23,299 bases of DNA from Pelargonium cotyledonis (lineage: Eukaryota > Streptophyta > Magnoliopsida > Geraniales > Geraniaceae). The translations under genes and the position numbers were made by a program. The notes under the pieces are model-generated. The model was given only the letters and a program-made list of their open reading frames with translations. It did not search any database and was not told the DNA's origin. Below are positions 8,983 to 21,919 of the stretch, in pieces. How positions within the stretch are numbered: the first letter of the stretch is position 1; each line of letters opens with the position of its first letter. The stretch is taken from positions 1 through 23,299 of the forward strand of contig JAYMTA010000895.1 in the NCBI GenBank assembly GCA_036897625.1, written 5' to 3'.

Positions 8983-9618
8983 ATGGTAGCAATAATGATT
9001 GCAATGACCAGGCCACAATCGTACCTGTTCTTGCTTGTTCTGGCAATAGCCATAGTTCAATGTTGCTCCCTTACGAACACACCTTGTCCCCCAGAAGACC
9101 CCTCTTGTGAAAACCCGCTTCAAGATCATAACAATGCCTACGATCAAGAACCTGGCAAGAAACGTGAATTGGATAGCATATTCGACATATGGAAGTTGTG
9201 GAAGAAATTTCATGTGCGTATTAAAAACAATTTGGACTACAACAGGGTTTTGACTGTACATTGCAAATCTAAAGACGATGACTTGGGCGAGCACACCTTA
9301 TATAAAGGGCAGTTATTTCATTGGAGTTGCCACCCTTCCTGGGACTTGACAACCCTCTTCACCTGCGTGCTGAAGAAAGATGAAGGTGATTACCACTGCA
9401 ATTTCAGGGCGTTTTGGGACAACGATGACAAAATATACTACTATTGCGACGAAGCAAATTGCAATTGGATAGCAAAAGATGATGGTATTTACCTGCAAGA
9501 CATTCCGGGAAAAAGAGACATGCTTATCCATAACTGGACCGATGTTCCCTACGTTGCTCCTGAGAATCCTGAAGGAGATTACGATAATGATCCTTTACCT
9601 GATCCACCCAAGCACTAA
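8983..9618 (+). CDS. Plant self-incompatibility protein S1 homologue (SPH), secreted, extended
   Basis: This single-exon gene of 211 residues belongs to the S-protein homologue family (Papaver S1 stigma determinant relatives). It starts with a hydrophobic signal segment (residues about 12-29, SYLFLLVLAIAIVQCCS). M8 is an alternative start that leaves the signal intact. Residues 77-171 form the SPH domain: HVRIKNNL, LTVHCKSKDDDLG, an aromatic FHWSC segment, TTLFTCVLK and a cysteine-rich YYYCDEANCNW strand. The domain cysteines are C94, C116, C128, C139, C155 and C160. Unlike typical members of about 130-150 residues, it has a linker of about 45 residues with two extra cysteines (CPPEDPSC) before the domain. 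It also has an acidic Pro/Asp-rich tail of about 40 residues after it, with one NWT glycosylation site. It probably acts as a secreted ligand; the role is unknown. AATAAA follows at 9756. Confidence 0.9.
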   Translation: MVAIMIAMTRPQSYLFLLVLAIAIVQCCSLTNTPCPPEDPSCENPLQDHNNAYDQEPGKKRELDSIFDIWKLWKKFHVRIKNNLDYNRVLTVHCKSKDDDLGEHTLYKGQLFHWSCHPSWDLTTLFTCVLKKDEGDYHCNFRAFWDNDDKIYYYCDEANCNWIAKDDGIYLQDIPGKRDMLIHNWTDVPYVAPENPEGDYDNDPLPDPPKH

Positions 9619-9755
9619 TTCCAAAGTCCGGTATAAAAAATACGACAATAATATGAGCATTATAGTTTATCAGTATGTTGTGAAAATAGTAAATATATGG
9701 GTAAATCATTTCCATCTTGGAAAACACATGTATTCCTTTTGCAAAGAGAAGTCGC

Positions 9756-9761
9756 AATAAA
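9756..9761 (+). terminator. Likely polyadenylation signal of the SPH gene
   Basis: AATAAA lies 138 bp after the stop of the S-protein homologue, within an AT-rich 3' flank and about 215 bp before the stop of RCL1 on the other strand. The two genes converge. Confidence 0.5.
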
Positions 9762-9976
9762 ATGCATATTACCATATATAGAAGAATGTGCAACAACACC
9801 ACAAATTGTAAGATCGATAGTTAAAACTAAGAATACGCCATAAAATACCATCATATCAAAATTTCCGCACACTGATACCCCAGTTCTTGCATGACGATCA
9901 CTTTTGACTAGACTAACTTCCCAAAATTTGAAATCTTCCTAGAGAATATATAATCAATAACTAATACAATAGTTTT

Positions 9977-12534
9977 TCATGAAATTTTTCTTGATAGATT
10001 CCTTAACCCACATCCTACACATTTAAGAACAACTGTTCCTGTTGATGGATCGGGCTTGATCACAAATTTAACACCCAGAAAGTCTCTGATGTTTCTGAGA
10101 GTTTCAATTCCATAAGGTGATAGCTTTCCAACACGAACTTTGGAAACATCTTGTGGGCATAGAGCACAGAGAAGAAAGAGTAAACCCTACAAAATGAAAA
10201 TAATGATAAGTTTATTGTTATTATGGCATGACAGAGTACTCCAAAACAGTGAAGACATGGAAATTACTCCATGAAACTTAATAAGCATTGCAAATACAGC
10301 CATTTAGCTTGGAAAAGAAACCATCCACTGAAAACAAACCGTCCTGTTTCCCAAACTTGATTCTAAATATATAGGAACTTAGACTAGCCCTCTCTTTGGA
10401 CAAATTTTCTCTAACAACTTTACGAAGATCTGCTCTTGAATCCAAATATATAGGAACTTACACTAGCTCTCTCTCTCCCTCATAAATTTTCTCCCAAAAC
10501 TTTACGAAGATCAGTTGGTGGTTCCAATGGTAAGTAAGCATGTGGAAACAGGTGAAAAATAAAAATAAACATATTGCAACACAAACCTGGTGGGTTGAAT
10601 CTACTACACCACCTTGCTCAATCTCCCCAAGTAGAACAGCTGCTATTTGCTCGCCAACATCCTCAGGAGGCGTCAGTTCTTTCTCTTCCTCATCAACTTC
10701 ACCCGACTCTTCCCCTCGTGCATAGGAAACTGCAGTATCTGCAGAGATAAAGCAACCGGAAGTTGTTTCTGCAACAAGTGAAATTCCATAACCAGGTGAC
10801 CTGCCATAAAAACGTCTCTACATTAGTTAAATTAAACACAGGACCCAACAAAGAAACTTCCAGCAAACTCTTGAAATTAAAAGTCCAAAAGTGACTAAAA
10901 GTTGAATCAAACGGAAACAGAAAGCATACTTTCCGGCTTGTACACCAGCTTTATGATCTGTATAAATGTGAACATCCGGAAGCAAGCGGTTGAAGATTCC
11001 ACGAGCTGCATGTATCATGGTATTTTCAAATTGAGAGGACACTCTGGTTGAATATGTAACCCCTCTAATCCTTTTAACCATTCCCTCATCAATCCAGGTG
11101 ACTGCCTGCAGACCAAAACATGTGATGAAAAACAAGAAACATAATCATACTGCAAATGAAAATGCCTTAATTTGAAACTCACTGATAGACTTTGAACTGT
11201 GGGAACAGACAAAATGACTTCACCACCACCATGAGGTGGAGATCCACGGCTCTCAATTTTCAGCTCCAATCCATCAGAAGGAATTCCAAAACGCTTCAAC
11301 AAGGGTAAGGTGGTTGATCGGAATGTGTCAATACATGGGTCCTTTGGATCGTTGGTAATCCCTGGAAACAATCAAAACAAGTTTAAAACCACCTCACAAC
11401 ATCTTATTGAATTAATGCATCATTTTTACATGATTGTTAGCTATTACATAAAATATGAAAGTTCCTGTCAAAATAAGAGAGAAAAAATATAGTTGCAGCT
11501 GTCAGAGCAATATGCAATTCAGATTATAACTTCCAAAATCTTCTGGACTGTACTATTGTCCAGACCCAATAGTGAACCACTTGCTAATGAGTAATGACAA
11601 AATGGAAGGAAGGAGAATCAGTTCAGTTTTCACCGAGTAAATACATCATAACTAACTGAATCCATTCTTAGTTAATGATTAGAGCTGGCAATTCCTGTCG
11701 TAACTCGACATACGATACAAAATTAGTAGTGTTGTGACACGCCCAACACGCACACTTAAGGGTATAATACTACACTAAGCTCAATAACGTGTCAATTGAG
11801 TAGTGTCAACAAGGCCCATTTAGTTTCCATGTTAGAAGTTTTGTGTTTTGTGTTCATAAACGTGTGGCGTTCATGTTCAACCAGTCAACGCAAAAGCAAG
11901 AATTTCCAGCTCTAAAAATAATAGAAATATACTTATAGTTAATGACTTACGTAAATGTTCAAGTATAGGAACTCGATGAGTTACACAATCATTTCAAGTA
12001 CATACTAATTATGATCTGAAAGCAATAAACTTTGAAACATAAATTATCACAAACAATAATCAAAAACATATCTCAGGCATTACCTTTAAGCCTAATAGTA
12101 AGGGGCTTCTTTGCAAACAAAGACAGCACAATCAGTGGCTCCAAGAAGTATCCGATGGATCGACTGACGCCACAGTCGTGCACTAGATGCCTCCCACCCA
12201 TCACAATCCCAGGCTTGTACTTCAATTTCGTCCCTGAACTCACACACAGAAACACAAACAAAATTAAAATTACGGTTCTTTTTCCCAGAAATTTTCGTAG
12301 CAGGTACAGAACGAAGGGAAGGCAATTCACCGGTTTCGTTGATTTCTACATGGCAGTCATCGGAGATCTTCTCGAGCAAGCGGAGGAAGGAGACCTCGTG
12401 GGGACGGAGGCCCGGCCATGTGTGGTCGGCGCGAATGTCATCGACTAGAATCGAAGTTCCGGAGAGGGTCGAAAGCAGGAGCCTTTGCCTCAGGTTCTCG
12501 CTTCCCTTAACCCTCTTGTACTCTGTCTTCCCCA

Positions 12535-12535
<1 letters not shown>
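9977..12535 (-). CDS. RCL1: RNA 3'-terminal phosphate cyclase-like protein RCL1
   Basis: There are six exons: 12331-12535, 12084-12233, 11183-11361, 10930-11105, 10587-10800 and 9977-10186. All joins keep frame, all introns are GT-AG, and the product is 377 residues (the Arabidopsis protein is about this length). Recognisable family blocks run in order: MGKTEYKRVKGSENLRQRL, RPHEVSFLRLLEK, KYKPGIVMGGRHLVHDCG, SRSIGYFLEPL, ITNDPKDP, a GGGEV loop, STRVSSQFENTM, SPGYGISLVAETTSGCF and VGKLSPYGIETLRNIRDFLG. In yeast Rcl1 joins the SSU processome in the nucleolus and is needed for cleavage at site A2 of pre-rRNA; it lacks cyclase activity. An acidic insert (GEESGEVDEEEKE) is in the usual place. The ATG is followed at once by the conserved MGKT start. 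A long (GA)n run lies in its 5' UTR. Confidence 0.96.
11680..11914. mobile_element. hAT-type MITE in RCL1 intron 2 (235 bp)
   Basis: The left end TAGAGCTGGCAATTC is matched by the right end, whose reverse complement is TAGAGCTGGAAATTC. The ends look like those of hAT elements, and the 8-bp flanks TTAATGAT and AAAATAAT agree at only 5 of 8 sites, so the insertion is old. The inner part is rich in ACGACAC/CGTGTC-like words (ACACGCCCAACACG), as in many plant elements of this kind. A relative with the end TAGAACTGGCAAT is in RPT2 intron 4. A second reading with flanks TAGTTAATGA (left, and again near 11936) is less likely. Confidence 0.65.

Positions 12536-12540
<5 letters not shown>

Positions 12541-12569
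<29 letters not shown>
12541..12569. repeat. (CT)n microsatellite in RCL1 5' UTR
   Basis: About 14 CT units lie a few bases upstream of the RCL1 start codon (GA repeat in the sense of the gene). Pyrimidine/purine dinucleotide runs are common in plant 5' UTRs. Confidence 0.9.
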
Positions 12570-12573
<4 letters not shown>

Positions 12574-12752
12574 TTCTTCTGCAACTGAGAAGCTGAAGCT
12601 GAAGATGAAGATGTAGCAGAAACAGAGGAAGCAGAGGTCTTGTAGAAGACGGAGGCTAAGGCTAGGGCAATCAAAATTGATACAAATATTTTGGATAAAA
12701 AAGAAACAGACACAAATGGGCTTTTTATGTTTTGTTTTCAGACCACTTTTGG

Positions 12753-12805
12753 TGGGCCCAACACCAAAGACTTGAATCTAGCTTAATTGGGCCTATTATG
12801 GCCCA
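12753..12805. promoter_or_regulatory. Cluster of TGGGCC (site II) elements upstream of RCL1
   Basis: TGGGCCCA is at 12753-12760, TGGGCC at 12788-12793 and TGGCCCA (TGGGCCA on the minus strand) at 12799-12805, about 220-270 bp upstream of the RCL1 ATG. TGGGCY site II elements are known to be enriched in promoters of ribosomal-protein and ribosome-biogenesis genes in proliferating plant tissue, where TCP factors bind them. This fits the role of RCL1. Confidence 0.65.
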
Positions 12806-12829
12806 AGATGCTCTTACGGGTATTTTCCA

Positions 12830-13460
12830 AAATAACATCTAATTTCATTTTTTATTATTACAAATTAGTTAGTATTGCGGTAAACTCAATTTCACGTTTC
12901 AACTCAACAAACTTTTTGACTCAAAATAGTCCATAAGTTTGGAGTTTCGCTCAATTTGATTCCTAAATATTTATTTGATGTAAATTGGTTTATAAATTTT
13001 TAAATATTGACTCATTTTGCTTCTTACCCTTAGATCTTATATATATAATCCAGGGACAAAATTGAATTAATATTTCATAGACTATTTAAACCCAAATAAA
13101 TTTTTCGCGGTAATATTGAGTCGAAATACAAAAATCAGAAGCTATTTTTAATTAAAAAAAGTTCATAAACTAAATTAGTGGAACTAACAAAATGAACCCA
13201 AACCACTGGTACTTGAAATCCAACACCTTTTTTGACAAGGTCGAGTATGAATTTATCAAAACAGTGCATTTTATTCTCAAAACCCGCCCCGACCCGACAT
13301 TTTACCACCCGTCCATGGTCGAAACACAAAAATTTATGGACAAAGCCTCTCAACATTATTATTTCCGAGTTCAAATGTAAGTGGCATTACGGTACATATG
13401 TAAATTGATCTACATGATATTTTGTTTTTGTTTCTCTATTTTAACTTCAACTTTGTTTCG
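12830..13460. other. Intergenic region between divergent RCL1 and RPT2
   Basis: This is AT-rich spacer with phrases such as AAACTCAATTTCACGTTTC and TTTCGCTCAATTTGATTCC. They resemble the dispersed elements of the peptide cluster and are partly inverted around 12880-13130, so probably a degraded MITE-like insertion. The open frames at 13135-13380 on both strands are antisense to each other and lack family signal. Confidence 0.4.
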
Positions 13461-13472
13461 TCTCTTCTATTC

Positions 13473-13480
13473 TATATATA
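13473..13480 (+). promoter_or_regulatory. TATA box of RPT2
   Basis: TATATATA lies 120 bp before the RPT2 start codon and is followed by an A-rich leader (AGCAGCACAAAGAGAGAAATT). A CT-rich stretch precedes it. Confidence 0.6.
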
Positions 13481-13599
13481 GACGACCACGAAGCAGCACA
13501 AAGAGAGAAATTTGATCCCAAAGACACAACAGACGCCCCAAATCTGCTTCACCCAGAACCCATCTCTCTTACCGTAGCTTAGAATCGGACTGTGAAATC

Positions 13600-16890
<3,291 letters not shown>

Positions 16891-17359
16891 AAATCCGCTA
16901 GAATTGGATTTAGATTTCTGGTCATTGCATCTCAAGCCATACGCTAAAAAGATACTTTGATTTCTGGTTCTTACTTTGTTGTACGGTTGAGTTGACATAT
17001 CATGGTTTTTCCTTATCAACTACCTTTATTTCCTATTTCCCATTTCACTTTCTTTTCATCATTTCTCCTAACATTCATGTGAGAATTGAATTGGTATCTA
17101 TGTTGAGAATGTCAGATTATCCAGTGGTTAGAAATCTCAATTTGCAGGAAAGGGTTGCATTGAAGCTTTAGCTGGTCTAATTTGGATTGAATTAAAATAT
17201 GGCCATTGGCAATTCAGATTTTGGATTTTAGTATAAAATGTGCGGATTTGTCTGATCCAATCCCTACATTTGTAGGATTAATCCTTTCCGATCTGTCTCG
17301 TGTCTGACCGGAATATTGTTTTCCTTTTTTATAAGTAACGGGATGTTATACTCGAAGTA
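16891..17359. other. RPT2 3' flank, no further gene
   Basis: This is the likely 3' UTR and spacer after RPT2. No coding region is recognised. The 82-codon open frame on the other strand at 16771-17019 overlaps the last RPT2 exon in antisense and is a shadow. Confidence 0.5.
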
Positions 17360-17415
17360 AAAAATATTTCTCTCTCTAAAGGGAATCAAAAATATTTCTC
17401 TCTCCGAAGGGAATC
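17360..17415. repeat. 28-bp tandem duplication (2 copies)
   Basis: The unit AAAAATATTTCTCTCTC (17 bases), a variable TA/CG-type position and AAGGGAATC occurs at 17360-17387 and 17388-17415 with two differences. It sits at the downstream edge of the LINE-type RNase H fragment. Confidence 0.85.
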
Positions 17416-17429
17416 ACCGTACACCAAGG

Positions 17430-17830
17430 CAATCAAAATCAGCATCCAAACTGCAATCTAAAGACTGGGCGGATAGACCAACCCACGTCAAAAATGCCTG
17501 ACATAGACTCCGAGGACCTTGCAAACGCATAGGCAACTCGTTTTGCAGAACGACTAACATAAACAAAATCAGTTTTGATGAAATAGTCACACAAATCACA
17601 AATATCTGAGATTATCATACCAAAGGCACTCGTGTCCCCCCTCCCTTTCGGACTGGATTGCAAAAATAATCAAGGTTGCATCAGATTTGCCTGTAACATC
17701 GAGCCAACCTCTATCACATACCCAACAAACAACTTCACGGATTGCTTGGGCTTCGGTGTCTCTTGGCGGATGCAAACCGGACCGGGACCTCCGGGCTCCA
17801 CCGCAACATTTTACATAAGGATATATATAG
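17430..17830 (-). pseudogene. LINE-type RNase H (RVT_3) fragment
   Basis: On the minus strand one frame reads DTEAQAIREVVCWVCDRGW, LDVTGKSDATLIIFAIQS. A shift near 17645 then gives SPKGRGDTSAFGMIISDI, CDLCDYFIKTDFVYVSRSAK and RVAYAFARSSESMSG. The pattern (AEA-x-ALR-x2-x-WA, a DA/DC pair, SFGLIISD, F-x-HVSRSAN-x-VAH-x-LAR) is that of the plant reverse-transcriptase-like RNase H domain carried at the end of L1-type LINE ORFs and by derived single genes. There is one frameshift and no flanking reverse transcriptase. It is either a LINE relic or a decayed domesticated RNase H gene. The reading is my pattern match, without a database search. Confidence 0.7.
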
Positions 17831-17839
17831 TTTTATAGA

Positions 17840-19133
17840 ACTAGGTGCATCCTAGAAATAAACATGTTGAGATGTGTTGAATGCAATTTGATAATGATAT
17901 CATTGCAATTGGGATTTCTTGAACCACACTTGTATGCAACAAGCATGAGTTCCATTAGACATGGGCATCTCTGAAATTTCAACTTTCCAAGTATCTCTTA
18001 TGGTTCTCAAGTAATTAATAGTAAAAATAAAAAGCAAAGTTTAAATACAGAAACTGAAAATTGAACCTATCTAGACCTAATAATTACATGTTAGGTGCGT
18101 TAAAACTCTATTTGTCAGCTGTGGAAGCCAATTCTCTTGCACTACAAAACTTGGGAGGCAAAACCTTTTTCTGATCCATTCTCTACCTAAAACTTCAACC
18201 TGAAATGCAAAGAAAACCACCAATGTTAATGATATTGTGTCCATATTTTCACTTCCCTAATAGCATCCAAGTGATTTTATTTTAGAATGACAGTCTAAAA
18301 TGCACGCTAATTCGTTAAATGTCGTGTCAATCGATGACAATGACATGCATTTAACGAGGTCCAGCTAGGAGGTTCGAGTAAACTCAGAGATGGCGATGCA
18401 CTACCATCTGGTGAGCAGGTGCTCAAAACATACAAGATTGATGCAACTTGAGACTGTTTAGCTGGCCAGACATGATAGGAACCGACAGATCATGTTCCTT
18501 GTCTTATCAAAAAACAGATCATGTTCCTTGTGACAATCAAAAGAACATATTGAAAACATTTAGAAAATAGCCCATCCTTCCATTATTGGGGTCACAACTA
18601 ATACACGGAGGGAGAAACATCATAACATGACAACCCCTTACAGACTGATATGCCCGTAACATTTGCATCTTAATCATTACAAAGTTAAATAAATGGAAAT
18701 GTGGGTAAAAAGGTAAATAGACGTCACACTGCACAGGTGGAGGGCTCAACTAGTATATCAAGTGAAAAGCTGGATACGATAGAACAGACGTGGACCATGA
18801 AGGGAGCTAAGGCAGACGGGTCACTAGGGTCAAACAAAACCAGCTATGATGTCATGTCAAACTTTAATCCAACCTAAAAGGTCAAGTTGATAGGCTTCAC
18901 ATTCTTTCTGAGTGATATTCCTTAACGAAAGGAAATATGACATGTAATGAATAAAGCTCAAATTCATTTAGAATACCAGATCTTAACATCTAGGAGCTAT
19001 ATAATGCTTGACTATTTGTTTTCTTTCTAATCTCAAGTTCATCCCATCTCTCGTTTCTCATATTTTCCAATGGATGCAATTGACCCAACTTCAAATTCTC
19101 ACATCACTATGTAGTAAGATAAAAGAGCATACC
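17840..19133. other. 3' region of the bHLH gene, small repeats only
   Basis: No protein-coding gene is supported. It holds a 44-bp imperfect palindrome (18313-18356) and a direct repeat CAGATCATGTTCCTTGT (18485-18501 and 18514-18530, period 29). A string on the minus strand, TTTCAGGTTGAAGTTTTAGG (near 18200), could be the acceptor of a 3' UTR exon of the bHLH gene. The minus-strand signal AATAAA near 18277 could end that transcript, but neither can be proved from sequence alone. Confidence 0.4.
18313..18356. repeat. 44-bp imperfect palindrome
   Basis: CGTTAAATG at the left end is matched by CATTTAACG at the right end, with partly pairing inner segments (GTCGTGTCA and TGACAATGACAT) around TCGA. 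It could be a hairpin in the 3' UTR of the bHLH gene or the remnant of a small element. Confidence 0.6.
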
Positions 19134-21919
19134 TTATTGATCATGTTCATGATTTTCAGCGCCTCGGCTGTTACTGGGTTTGCTGGTACTTGGCTGGGTA
19201 GTTGATTGATTCTGCGATATAAGAAAGTAATTCTTCATTACCTCATAACACTCGCAAGAAAATGACAGTGGGATACGTTGAAGCCCACCCATCTTGAACA
19301 TGTAATATCTCAGAAAAATTACTACACCATATGTGGTAAAACATGGTGAACACAAGACAAGAATAATGAGTTGTGATTCTTTATTGTGTTTGTATGGATC
19401 CAAAATGTCAATGGAATACGAGTTATAACAGAGGAGCAACAGGGGAGATCAAAAGTTACCTGTGGAGGTGGTAACTGCATCTGGTGGAAACCAAGATACT
19501 GCTGATAAGGATAGGGAAAATTGGGAACTCGCGGCTGGTTTGGATTTCGCATGCCCAGGGGATTCAACATGGTATCTGACTGGTTGCTTCCCTGAATTCT
19601 GGAAGGATCAGATGCAGTAACTGGTGGCATAGGAAATGATGGCAAAGGGAACCTTGGGCCCAAATGACCTGATGCAGCCGTTGCTGGCAATGCTGAACCG
19701 GCTAACACATTGGGAAAATGCATCATTGGACGATTCATGCCCATTTCCATGCCTATGCCCATTCCCATCCCCATACCAATCCCCATTGGCGGCATGTATT
19801 GCTGGACACCTGGAAACATCATAGGAACCATGCTGCATCCCATCGACATCATCTGCAAAGTTACGAATACAATGCAAATAAGCTACAACATTTACACTCT
19901 TAACTTCATACTTTTTATAGTCATTGCGGTGTGGTTTAATATAAGAGAAAACAAGACTGCAACTGTGGAGGGTCTAATGCATTCATTAACTCCCTAATTT
20001 TGTCAGGTAATCGAAAGGAATTATCACCCAAGTTTCTGATATAATACATTATGGTAAAAGGAGGCCCCAATATGCATGTTGGTGTGCATGGCTTGACCCA
20101 AACAGTTGTGTAACAAAACATCTACAGTTAAGTTACCACGGTCCACCAATTCATTCGATACCAATGGACCTCAGGGAAAGCATAACCAAGTGGTACAACT
20201 GTTACAACCTATGTGAACAAGTTTCCCTTTGAAATTCACTATATTCAAACAAATGCTCACTTTTTGTTCTAAAATATAAGAACTGACAGATTCAGTATCT
20301 CAAAGAACAAAGAGTGAACACACCAGTATTAGGTGATTCAAACATGACAAAACTCACATAATGACCAGAAGGATCACTGAAATAAAACGTTACTCATATC
20401 TCAAGAATACATATCAAAATAATCCAGGATGCATGAAAGGAAAAATGCATTGCTCTAACTTCAATCTTTTTTAGGATAAGTAAGAGCCCCGGTAATGTTA
20501 TTCCTCAGCCAACAACTTGAACATGCCTAAGACTATATAGTTAACATTCAAATTGCTAAATGTTGAAATGTGTGCAACAAAACCATCATTTTGAGTGCTC
20601 AATGGCAGAAGTTATTGGAAGGATCACTACCCTTACGATATATTCCCTCCGTGCCAAAAGAGTGCCTCGGTTTCGCTTTTGAGAAAAATTAAGTAGTTAG
20701 TGCCGCACGTTTCCTCTATTGACCCCATGAACATGTGTTGCAACAAACTAAAGGGACATTGATTATTGAATAACTTATTAAAGGGATACTATTGGTAATT
20801 CATACATAACTTCCTAAAAAGGAAAGATGACACTCATTTTGGACAGAGGGAGTAATATCAAACATTTCTACATTCTAGAGAAATAAAGATAGAGCTACTA
20901 GATCACTACCCATTTTTTTCAAGGCGCTACCCATCCTATGTTGCACACAATATTCATCTGTACTCATTTTGGTAAAAATGTCAGCATTCATCTCTGAACA
21001 CACACACACACAAGGGTGGTGGATGTTACTGTCTCTTGATTTCGATAGATAGGATAATGAGATTCAACAGTGCGTCAATACTTTTGCAATGAGGCTGCAT
21101 GATTTCTTAATTTAAGTCTGTTCGTGAACCCAAACATCATATATGGAATACATAATGGTAAGGGTGGAGCACAGTATTAGCACATCTACAACTAATCTGA
21201 AGACCCAAGTCCCAAGTCCCAACTCCATCAATTCCAGCAACATATATATCTGATATGATGCTGAAAGGCCACATAATCTTTACTTAAACTAAAGCACACA
21301 TTAATAGGCAAGGGGTGTGTGTTCATCAAAAAAATAAAATAAAAATAGACGGTGTGTCTGAAATCCAAAATAAAACTGTCTGAATACATAGCTATCGCCT
21401 AGCTGCCAAACCAACAGATCTACTATAACAAAAGAAAATAGAAGATGAAGATAAAACAGACCTGCACTTGCAGTTGAAGTGATTTCAAGTACTCAATTGC
21501 TTCATCCAGCATCGAAGCTTTGTCTGACTGAAAATTGCAAGAGATGTAAATTATGAAGAGAAAAATCAACATTACATCCAGAAAGGTGGTCCTTGGCGCC
21601 AAAAGAAAGAAGGTATGAAGAAAAATATTACACATGACGACCTTGTTACAACGAGGTATGAGCTCTTGCAAAGCCTTCATCTTTTCATTTATCCTATCTC
21701 GACGCCGCTGCACAAAAATGCATATTGTTGATATGAATGGACAATTTGTATGTAAAGACTCCTCATAGAAATGAGATTTTTTTTTTCACTCAACAAATTT
21801 ACTGTGGTAAAAATACTGACCCTCTCTGAGAGATTGTGAACTTCTGCAGCTCGAGATCTCTTTGTAGATGTTGATCCACGACCTTGTTTCTTTGCATCAG
21901 CAGACTCAAATTCAACATC
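19134..21919 (-). CDS. PIF1: PIF1/PIL5-like bHLH transcription factor, 3' part
   Basis: Five exons of a phytochrome-interacting factor are seen: 21821-21919, 21642-21707, 21462-21527, 19460-19852 and 19134-19211. All joins are phase 0 with GT-AG introns. They encode [12 protein letters not shown], a nuclear-signal and basic region [23 protein letters not shown], the helix-loop-helix with [11 protein letters not shown] and [18 protein letters not shown], and a tail [20 protein letters not shown] with a Met/Gly repeat ([15 protein letters not shown]). The end is [13 protein letters not shown], then HEHDQ. The HER-type DNA contact residues (H, E, R of the basic region) are present, so it should bind G-box/E-box DNA. 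PIFs repress light responses such as germination and greening and are degraded after binding Pfr. The MMSMGC-x2-PMM-FPG-x-QQYMPPM segment points to PIF1 rather than PIF3 or PIF4. The N-terminal APB/APA exons lie beyond the right edge. Confidence 0.93.
20643..20852. mobile_element. Stowaway MITE in the PIF1-like intron (210 bp)
   Basis: The ends TTCCCTCCGTGCCAAAAG and, inverted from the right, CTCCCTCTGTCCAAAATG are the classic Stowaway ends (CTCCCTCCGTCCCA). TA target duplications stand at 20641-20642 and 20853-20854. Tc1/mariner-derived elements of this size are common in plant introns. No coding capacity is visible. Confidence 0.88.
20999..21012. repeat. (CA)n microsatellite
   Basis: Seven CA units lie in the 1.6-kb intron of the bHLH gene. 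Confidence 0.85.

Noticed and set aside
8938-9294. 118-codon minus-strand open frame over the S-protein homologue
   Set aside because: It is antisense to a clear SPH domain with a signal peptide. The minus frame has no domain signal.
12032-12448. 138-codon + strand open frame
   Set aside because: It is antisense to RCL1 exons 1-2, which match a conserved protein exactly with proper splice sites.
9977-12535. True RNA 3'-phosphate cyclase (RtcA)
   Set aside because: The blocks (MGKTEYKRVKGS, ITNDPKDP, VTWIDEGMVKRIRG) fit the Rcl1 branch, which processes pre-rRNA and lacks cyclase activity.
12507-12713. 68-codon minus-strand frame with RERERERER
   Set aside because: The Arg-Glu repeat comes from the (GA)n microsatellite in the RCL1 5' UTR.
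18537-18749. 70-codon minus-strand open frame as a small gene
   Set aside because: It has no similarity to anything recognisable and lies in the putative 3' UTR region of the PIF1-like gene.
19134-21919. PIF3 or PIF4/5 identity for the bHLH gene
   Set aside because: The segment after the HLH ([23 protein letters not shown]) fits PIF1/PIL5 better. PIF3 has MSM followed by a different Gly/Pro/Met tail, and PIF4/5 have a W-M-G segment.
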